Of a stretch of 25,099 bases of DNA, positions 19,567 to 25,099 are shown piece by piece (position 1 is the stretch's first letter; each line of letters begins with the position of its first letter). This DNA is from Hypsibius dujardini (Eukaryota > Tardigrada > Eutardigrada > Parachela > Hypsibiidae): NCBI GenBank assembly GCA_001579985.1, contig LRSR01008321.1, positions 1 to 25,099 of the forward strand. Reading direction: 5' to 3'. The notes beneath the pieces were generated by a model. The model did no database searches. It was not told where the DNA came from and was given only the letters and a program-made list of their open reading frames with translations. The translations under genes were made by a program, and so were the position numbers.

Positions 19567-20990
19567 TCATGACATTATGATCCGCGCGGCGTATCGTATT
19601 TGTTTCATCATTTTGTGTCCATAGTCAATGAGATGCGACTCCTGGATGACATTGCGCTTGTGTGGACTGTTTGTGCGGCCGGGTGCCACCCTGTCCTACC
19701 GATACTGGTTGATCATTTGATTAAAAGATGTAACCTTGCATACTACAATATACAAAATGTATTATTCATTCTTGGAATATTTATAATTGGAATTCCGCCG
19801 AACGCAGTCCTCCTTGGCATTCGTTCTACAGCAGTACCTTGCTGAAGAGAAGTTTTGTCTGACAGCGTACATGCCAATGATACCGGTACGGACCTTGTCC
19901 ACCACTCGAGAAAGAACGGTGCCTGGGCGCCAAAACTTCAGCCGGTTAAAATTATTCGGGCATTAAGAATTAATTATACACACAAAAAAGGTGAGGGTGG
20001 GTGGGAGATTTAAAACTGGGAAAAATACGAAGAGAGCTTATCACTCTCAAGCAAGGAAAGGAACAAGAATGAAAAGCGAAACTAATAGCTGCAGCCCTCA
20101 AACCCAGGCGTTGGGAGAGATGCGGCTGCAGTATATGGTCCTCCTCCGGCTCCTCCGGTCCTCCTCCGGCTGTCCGCCGGTGTGGCGTACTTTTTCAATT
20201 AAACGCAGATCACTCAGTGAGTCATCTTTCCTATTGCAGCTCCATAGGCAAGACCTAAGGTCCTCGCAATCATGAAGTACATGCCGTCAACTAAACGACC
20301 GAGTCTTATTTGATTCTGTCGCACTTATTGTAGAATTTATGAGAAAATAAACGGACATGACGATGCACTCACTTCCGATCTCTCCATTCGTCGTGATGGC
20401 AGAAGTGCTGAGGGATGTCAGGAGGCCAATCAGGTAATGCTTTGCTTCATGGTTGCTAATATTGCTAGTATTTTTCGCACCCATTCCGGCTTGTCCAGCC
20501 AGCCACGGGAGGCGGAGGAACAGCTGCACAGCCCACAGGTCCTGCAAGGTTCATAACTGAAACGACACACGAAATTCCCATCATCTTCTTTATACGTTTT
20601 CTGAATTGGCATAGCGAACTCGAAATGAGTTGCGAACGTACCACGACGCCGTTTATCCACCCGATCTTGCTGCGTTTCAAACTACTGGCCTCGTTACCGG
20701 TGTTGGGAACCAGATCTCCCGCACCTAGTTCCTACATCCCAAGTAAGCTGAGATACGAATCTGAAAAACCATCTACAATTTGGGATCTGCTCTCGCCGTA
20801 GGTCTTCCAACGTGAGACGAACTTTGCCGCCGGAAGACGGGTTCACGTATTTTGCCGGCGACGATACAGATTCCAGTATGTTAAAACCGGTGCTGAAGTT
20901 GCGGAATTTCCGTTCAATAACGTGCAAGGAGGCCACAAAGACTGTTGGAGCAAAGCAGGCGCATCTTAGCTTCGGCTTCTTCCTCTTCAT
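19276..20990 (-). pseudogene. SLC12 (NKCC/NCC-type) cation-chloride cotransporter, internally deleted
   Basis: Minus-strand pieces match the two ends of an SLC12 cotransporter. 5' exons: up to 20990 down to 20777 (NILESV..., VRLTLEDLRRE, the N-terminal domain); 20724-20642 (SKIGWINGVV, start of helix 1); 20541-20373 (LWAVQLFLRLPWLAGQAG and GLLTSLSTSAITTNGEIG, helices 1-2); 20290 to about 20214 (MYFMIARTLGLAYGAAIG), with reading phases that join and then a TGA at 20214. 3' exon: 19458-19276, LREFLLEHSVHSSL then, in another frame, LETMTSGMPPTLLVWGNQ...YYC and stop, the typical C-terminal end of NKCC proteins. Most transmembrane helices and nearly all of the C-terminal domain are absent from the 750 bp between. 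I saw only a doubtful WRP-like trace near 19930. The frameshift at about 19390-19403, the stop and the deletion make a pseudogene. It keeps introns, so it is not a retrocopy. Confidence 0.85.
19498..19567 (-). repeat. CAGA/TCTG microsatellite
   Basis: About 17 CAGA units with two interruptions, just upstream (in SLC12 sense) of the last exon. The sense strand again reads TCTG. Confidence 0.97.
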
Positions 20991-21114
20991 TGGATTCGGG
21001 AACGAAATTGTCAGTAGGCAAAATTCTGCATTCCAATACCGGATCTGTGTCTATATGATGAAACTACAAAGCCCTCAGGATTCTGTAACACTCCTTGCCT
21101 GCATCTTCCATCCC

Positions 21115-21207
21115 TGTGTCTGTGTCTGTGTCTGTGTCTGTGTCTGTGTCTGTGTCTGTGTCTGTGTCTGTGTCTGTGTCTGTGTCTGTGTCTGTGTCTG
21201 TGTCTGT
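21115..21207. repeat. (TGTGTC)n hexamer array, about 15 copies
   Basis: Uninterrupted hexanucleotide tract upstream of the SLC12 5' exons; open frames through it (Cys-Val or His-Arg repeats) are artefacts. Confidence 0.97.
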
Positions 21208-21239
21208 TGCACATCTATTGCACAAACACTGGGACTTTG

Positions 21240-22204
21240 ATATATAGTGGTTATCCGTTTCCTTACAGGATAATAAGGTTTGTAAAAAAAATAATTGTTG
21301 CCCCACTAGTTTGTCGTCTAATATAACCACCAACAAATCTTGATGCTCCCACCCTTTCTATTTTTTTCTTTGACTACAAGCACAAAAGTTATCTCCTATG
21401 CTTCAACAATACTTTTCTCTTCGTGAGAGACTGGCATTGCAATAACGCTTGGCGAGGTCGAAAACAAGCAACTTGGTTCAATCAACAAGCAACTGGGCGC
21501 AGGCAGATTGAAGATCGTCACTCAATCATTATAAAGAACAACAGCGAGAACTTTGGAGATCGACATACGAGTAAACAACCAGGAATTCATCTGTGCAATC
21601 CATTTCATACACTAAGGACTTTTGTGTTTGCTTGTAACTTTTTTAATTATTTTCGAATCATCATTTTTACTGTCAATTAATTTGTGACCCTAGGGTAACA
21701 GGACGAAATTTTTAAAAAGCAGATACGCATTCCTCACGTTGTATTATTATTGCTGTAATTGGCGTCCATCATGGGAGGAGCGTTCATTAGTAATCAAATC
21801 ACCTGAGCTACAACGAACACGCTAGAATGTATGCAGAATAGAAGTAGAACCACGTCCAACTGGCACCCGCGCCAGTGCTTTATATCTGCTCCCATCGACC
21901 ATTGTTTACTGGTATTGACTCTGCCTGTGCGTTCATCAGTTGATTCAGCTTATCAACTCGATTATACCAGGCGGGGGTGACCCAATTCTGCGCAACGGCG
22001 CCCAAACATTTATCAGTCTAAGTACGTAAATAACAGAGATTTCACGTGAGTAATCTTTTTGCATGCTGAATTAGTAATTGTCGCAATTTGTATCTGAAAA
22101 ACTATGCATGGAATGACCATGGTCGAATGAAGCTGATCAGAATAACGCCTATAACTTTGCTGCTTTGAATTCTAATTACGCTCCTAAAACTGGATTCCCG
22201 AATT
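21240..22204. other. Intergenic upstream of the receptor gene, no gene recognised
   Basis: AT-rich, with an 85-codon open frame at 21423-21680 lacking any domain. Presumably includes the promoter of the gene starting at 22205; no convincing TATA or initiator could be singled out. Confidence 0.4.
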
Positions 22205-24961
22205 ATGCATATTGGAGCCGCGTTGATTGTCCTTCTGCAAACTCAAATGCCCAACGCGGCGGCTGCGATCCTGCAAACCATCAGGAAGTTCCCACTTACC
22301 GGAGACGCACCGGAAAGCGTTCGCTTTGATTTCCGTTCGGAATCATACGAGCTGTGCTTCCGACCGCCTATCGCCCCCATTGTCTTGAGCAGCGATTTAT
22401 CAGACACTTCAAGAGTTGTAAGTGTTGTGACAGTGCTAGTACGGTGGAACCAGCGATGATACATGTATTATCCGAGACAACCACAATCCTGATACGAGAA
22501 TGTGATCAAACCGCGCGGGCATGATCTAAAAGCCTTAGGTCAGTTTCACTTAACAAAAAATTCCGATCAATATTCCAGAAATGACCCATAACTCCGCCCC
22601 CTGATCTCCAGAAAATATTCTGCAAATTTCAATGGATATCAAATTGAATTCGGAGAGGAATAGTGGCAAAATTTTTGAAAGCGATTTTTTTCCAAAAATC
22701 GGAAGTTTTTACATAAAAAACGTGTAAATGGAATCTTCTCGCGGTTTCCGGACTTTGAAATTCTACCAGAAAAGATTCTGATAAACCATGCCAATAAATT
22801 TTCTAAATCAGCACTCATATAGGACTAATTTCGAAAAAATGAAGTGGACCAACTTTGCATTCCACGCCTGAAACTCGCCCTGAGTCAGTATTGTACAAGT
22901 TAAAAATTACCTTTAACCTTCTAAATGTGGGCCGGCAACGTTGCGGCTTTAACTTTCGGTGAAGATCAAGCGTTACGACTAATTAAAGGATCATTATCAA
23001 AGTGCATTGTTTGTTGAAATAATTTCATTAATATGGCAAATCGCCAAATGTAATTTCGATCGAATGATTCCATCCGAATGCGTCCAGAAATAAATCTCGC
23101 ACCCTTCTTTTAGCTTCAGTTTCAGTTCTGTAGTTACATGCGAGCGCGTAAAAGAGTCGGACAAAGTGAACAATAAGCCTTTCTGTACAGTCGATCTCGT
23201 CTGATGAACCGAAATCGACGACATGTTCCCCTCCACATGCCTACAATGGAACGGCCGTTCTGATTTCCGAGGAACGTGTGATCGGGTACAATGCCAGCAG
23301 GACAGCCGGGTTCTTCAACGAAAAATTCACTCCGGACGCGTACGTACGAACCAGCACCATGGATGACTCACTGCAAGCAGACGACTCACCAGGCGTGATC
23401 TACAACAGTTCCTCGCAATTACTTTCCCCACCCTGCACCAATGAAATCCGCACGGTCCTGGCCTTTCGTCACAACGCCTCATCCTTCGTCGTGGGTGTGT
23501 CGACGTCGAAGTCGAGTGACGCGAACGAAACGGGCGATAGTGGTCGCCCCACAACGGGATTGTACGTAGTGGTTGGTCAACCGAATGCTGGCCCAAACTC
23601 ATCGTTCGGCTGCTTGAGCCTGGAGTACATCACGGGTCTGACGTGTTCCTACCCACAGGCATCGAGCCCTGCTGGCCCGGTGGTGTGGTATGACACGGTG
23701 ACCGCGGCGGATGTGGAATTCGACAGGGCCAATGCCGATACGTTGACACTTTACGCCGTTTTTGCGAAAACTGTAGAACCGTCTGCTCCACGAATGCGGC
23801 TCGTGTGCAGCTTCGATATTGACTTCGTCGTGCAGGATCGTCTGAGTTGGACCGAAGCAGCTGACCGCCAAACGAAGGTACAAAACTATACTTAGCTGGT
23901 AGGTGTTGTACGCCCCTTAAACTGTTGGTACTCGAGTAAGACTAGTCTTGAACTCTTGGAATAAATTATTGGCGACTATTCAGCAATTTGTAAAAGGGTA
24001 GTAAGAGTAAAAAAGCGTTATCAAAAGGCAAAATCCCGTGTTACTACAAGGGTCCACCACAGGGGTCCAGAGTGGTCCACCATTTACACAGAAACACTTT
24101 TTCCCTTCTACAACCGTTTTGAATTTTTTTTTTCATATCTGATACGAGTAATTAAAATCAATAGTACAATCAATTAGATCTATTGGGACAATTTGTTTGA
24201 TGTTGCAACTTGGAATGAGGCCAAGAAGAGGCGTTTCCCCAAACACACCCACCAAGTTCGTCTTTCCCAAACACGCCCACGAAGTTCGTCTTCCCCAAAC
24301 ACGCCCACCAAGTTCGTCTTCCCCAAACACGCCCACCAAGTTCGTCTTTCCCAAACACGCCCACCAAATTCGTCTTTCCCAAACACGCCCACCAAATTCG
24401 TCTTCCCCAAACACGCCCACCAAATTCGTCTTTCCCAAACACACCCACCAAATTCGTCTTCCCCAAACACGCCCACCAAGTTCGTCTTCCCCAAACACGC
24501 CCACCAAGTTCGTCTTCCCCAAAATCAGCTGATCGAAAAGCCAGCACGCCGAGCTTTGCACACGCTTTCGGGAACGGCATTGTGCTACGGATGAGGTTGC
24601 AACAAAATGAGAATCCCCCGAAATGACGACAACTCAATGATGAATTGATTTCAGAAAATATTCGGATAAATGACGAAAACTCGCACGTAGTGGAAGAATT
24701 TCGCAGGTGTTTCTGTGTAAATGGCCGACCCCTGTACAACCATTCAAGCGTGATTTTAAGTTAATTCTACCTTTTTCTCTGCGAAAATTTCGCAGATCCA
24801 AAACACAGAACAATCTACAACTTTGTTTGCTTTAGAAATGGCAAGCAAATGTCCTCCATTCGGCACTGGTCTACTCAAAGGGGGAAGTCCGGAGTCTCAA
24901 TGCGGTGGATGTGGACGGTTCCAATGTGCTGATCTACCGTGACACCCAGAGGGTGCACGTA
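22205..24961 (+). CDS. Secreted or membrane receptor N-terminal part, sema/PSI family candidate, runs off window
   Basis: Three exons, all joined in phase 0: 22205-22417 (donor GTAAGT), 23191-23877 (acceptor tttctgtacag, donor GTACAA), 24836-24961 (acceptor tttgctttag, donor GTAAGC); 342 residues so far, with no stop. It starts with a short signal peptide (ALIVLLQTQMPNAAAA). The body has six N-glycosylation sequons (NGT, NAS, NSS, NAS, NET, NSS), few cysteines and alternating short strands, ending ALVYSKGEVRSLNAVDVDG then NVLIYRDTQRVHV, which resembles the last blade of a sema propeller. I would not assign it alone. Its exon 2 has a broken relative at 7743 that lies upstream of a CGWC-type PSI fragment at 9066, so a PSI domain probably follows beyond the right edge. 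A plexin- or semaphorin-like guidance receptor is a reasonable but unproven guess. Confidence 0.65.
22585..22800 (+). repeat. Diverged single arm of the foldback repeat, in intron 1
   Basis: Follows the right arm at 14326-14520: ataactccgccccctgat, then tcaaattgaattcgg, then ggactttgaaattctacc against aactttgaaattccgcc. Confidence 0.7.
24080..24724. mobile_element. Inverted-repeat-bounded insert carrying a minisatellite
   Basis: ccatttacacagaaacac at 24080-24097 is exactly inverted at 24707-24724. Outside it, ggggtcc (24062) and gacccct (24727) extend the symmetry loosely. It lies within intron 2 of the receptor gene and encloses the 28-bp array. Probably a non-autonomous element. Confidence 0.6.
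24231..24524. repeat. 28-bp minisatellite, about 10 copies
   Basis: Unit ttcgtctt(t/c)cccaaacacg plus cccacca(a/c)(a/g)-type ending, 28 bp, nearly identical copies. Because 28 is not a multiple of three and no unit has a stop in any frame, long open frames appear on both strands; none is a gene. Confidence 0.95.
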
Positions 24962-25099
24962 GTAAGCCACGTAGGTTTGCAGGTCGAACGTGAAATCGGC
25001 TCATTGGAAGCGACGGCGCTTTCTATGAGCAAAAAAAGATTAGGTCCATGCATGTATGTCAATGTCAATATTGGAATAAACTCTCTTCGTTATAGGCAT

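Noticed and set aside
21011-21240. Cys-Val and His-Arg repeat open frames
   Set aside because: Translations of the (TGTGTC)n array.
24231-24524. CRISPR-like array
   Set aside because: The 28-bp units abut each other with no unique spacers, and the window is eukaryotic.
24133-24739. Long open frames on both strands with 28-residue repeats
   Set aside because: Products of a 28-bp minisatellite that lacks stops in every frame; no start context, no domain, inside an intron.

Overview
This window is nuclear DNA from an invertebrate animal. Genes are split by GT-AG introns (about 50 bp to 2.5 kb), the recognisable families are animal ones (sphingosine kinase, an SLC12 cotransporter, a PSI/sema-type receptor), and the gaps are full of decayed Tc1/mariner, LINE and MITE-like elements. 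A drosomycin-type cysteine domain points towards an ecdysozoan (arthropod or tardigrade relatives); this placement is an inference and I cannot name the species.

Layout. 1-2411 (+): sphingosine kinase, complete apart from its extreme N-terminus, with two introns swollen by TCTG microsatellite. 2412-4130: no gene recognised. About 4137-5105 (-): dead Tc1/mariner transposase. About 5380-6045 (+): 3' end of a dead LINE. 6121-6608 (-): a two-exon secreted peptide gene whose first exon encodes a drosomycin-spaced 8-cysteine domain and whose second encodes a 6-cysteine knottin-like domain. 7135-10002: repeats and a broken PSI/sema-type receptor copy. 10425-11385: a TA-flanked inverted-repeat element.

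11763-18881 (+): two tandem paralogs of an unrecognised type I membrane protein family. Each has exon 1 = signal peptide plus eight cysteines, a phase-1 intron, and exon 2 = two more cysteines, one membrane helix and a short tail. A 0.9-kb foldback palindrome lies between them. The second paralog's intron holds a MITE nested inside another MITE and a further long hairpin.

19276-20990 (-): pseudogene of an NKCC/NCC-type SLC12 cotransporter. Only the first exons and the last exon remain, and the last one is frameshifted. 22205 to the right edge (+): 5' part of a secreted or membrane receptor of the same family as the broken copy at 7743-10002, with an intronic inverted-repeat element carrying a 28-bp minisatellite.

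The genes do not form a pathway. The window reads as a duplication- and transposon-rich interval where extracellular, lineage-variable families (cysteine-rich peptide, 10-Cys membrane proteins, receptor copies) multiply and decay next to one conserved housekeeping gene. All exon joins were made by eye from splice signals and reading phase; none is confirmed by RNA.
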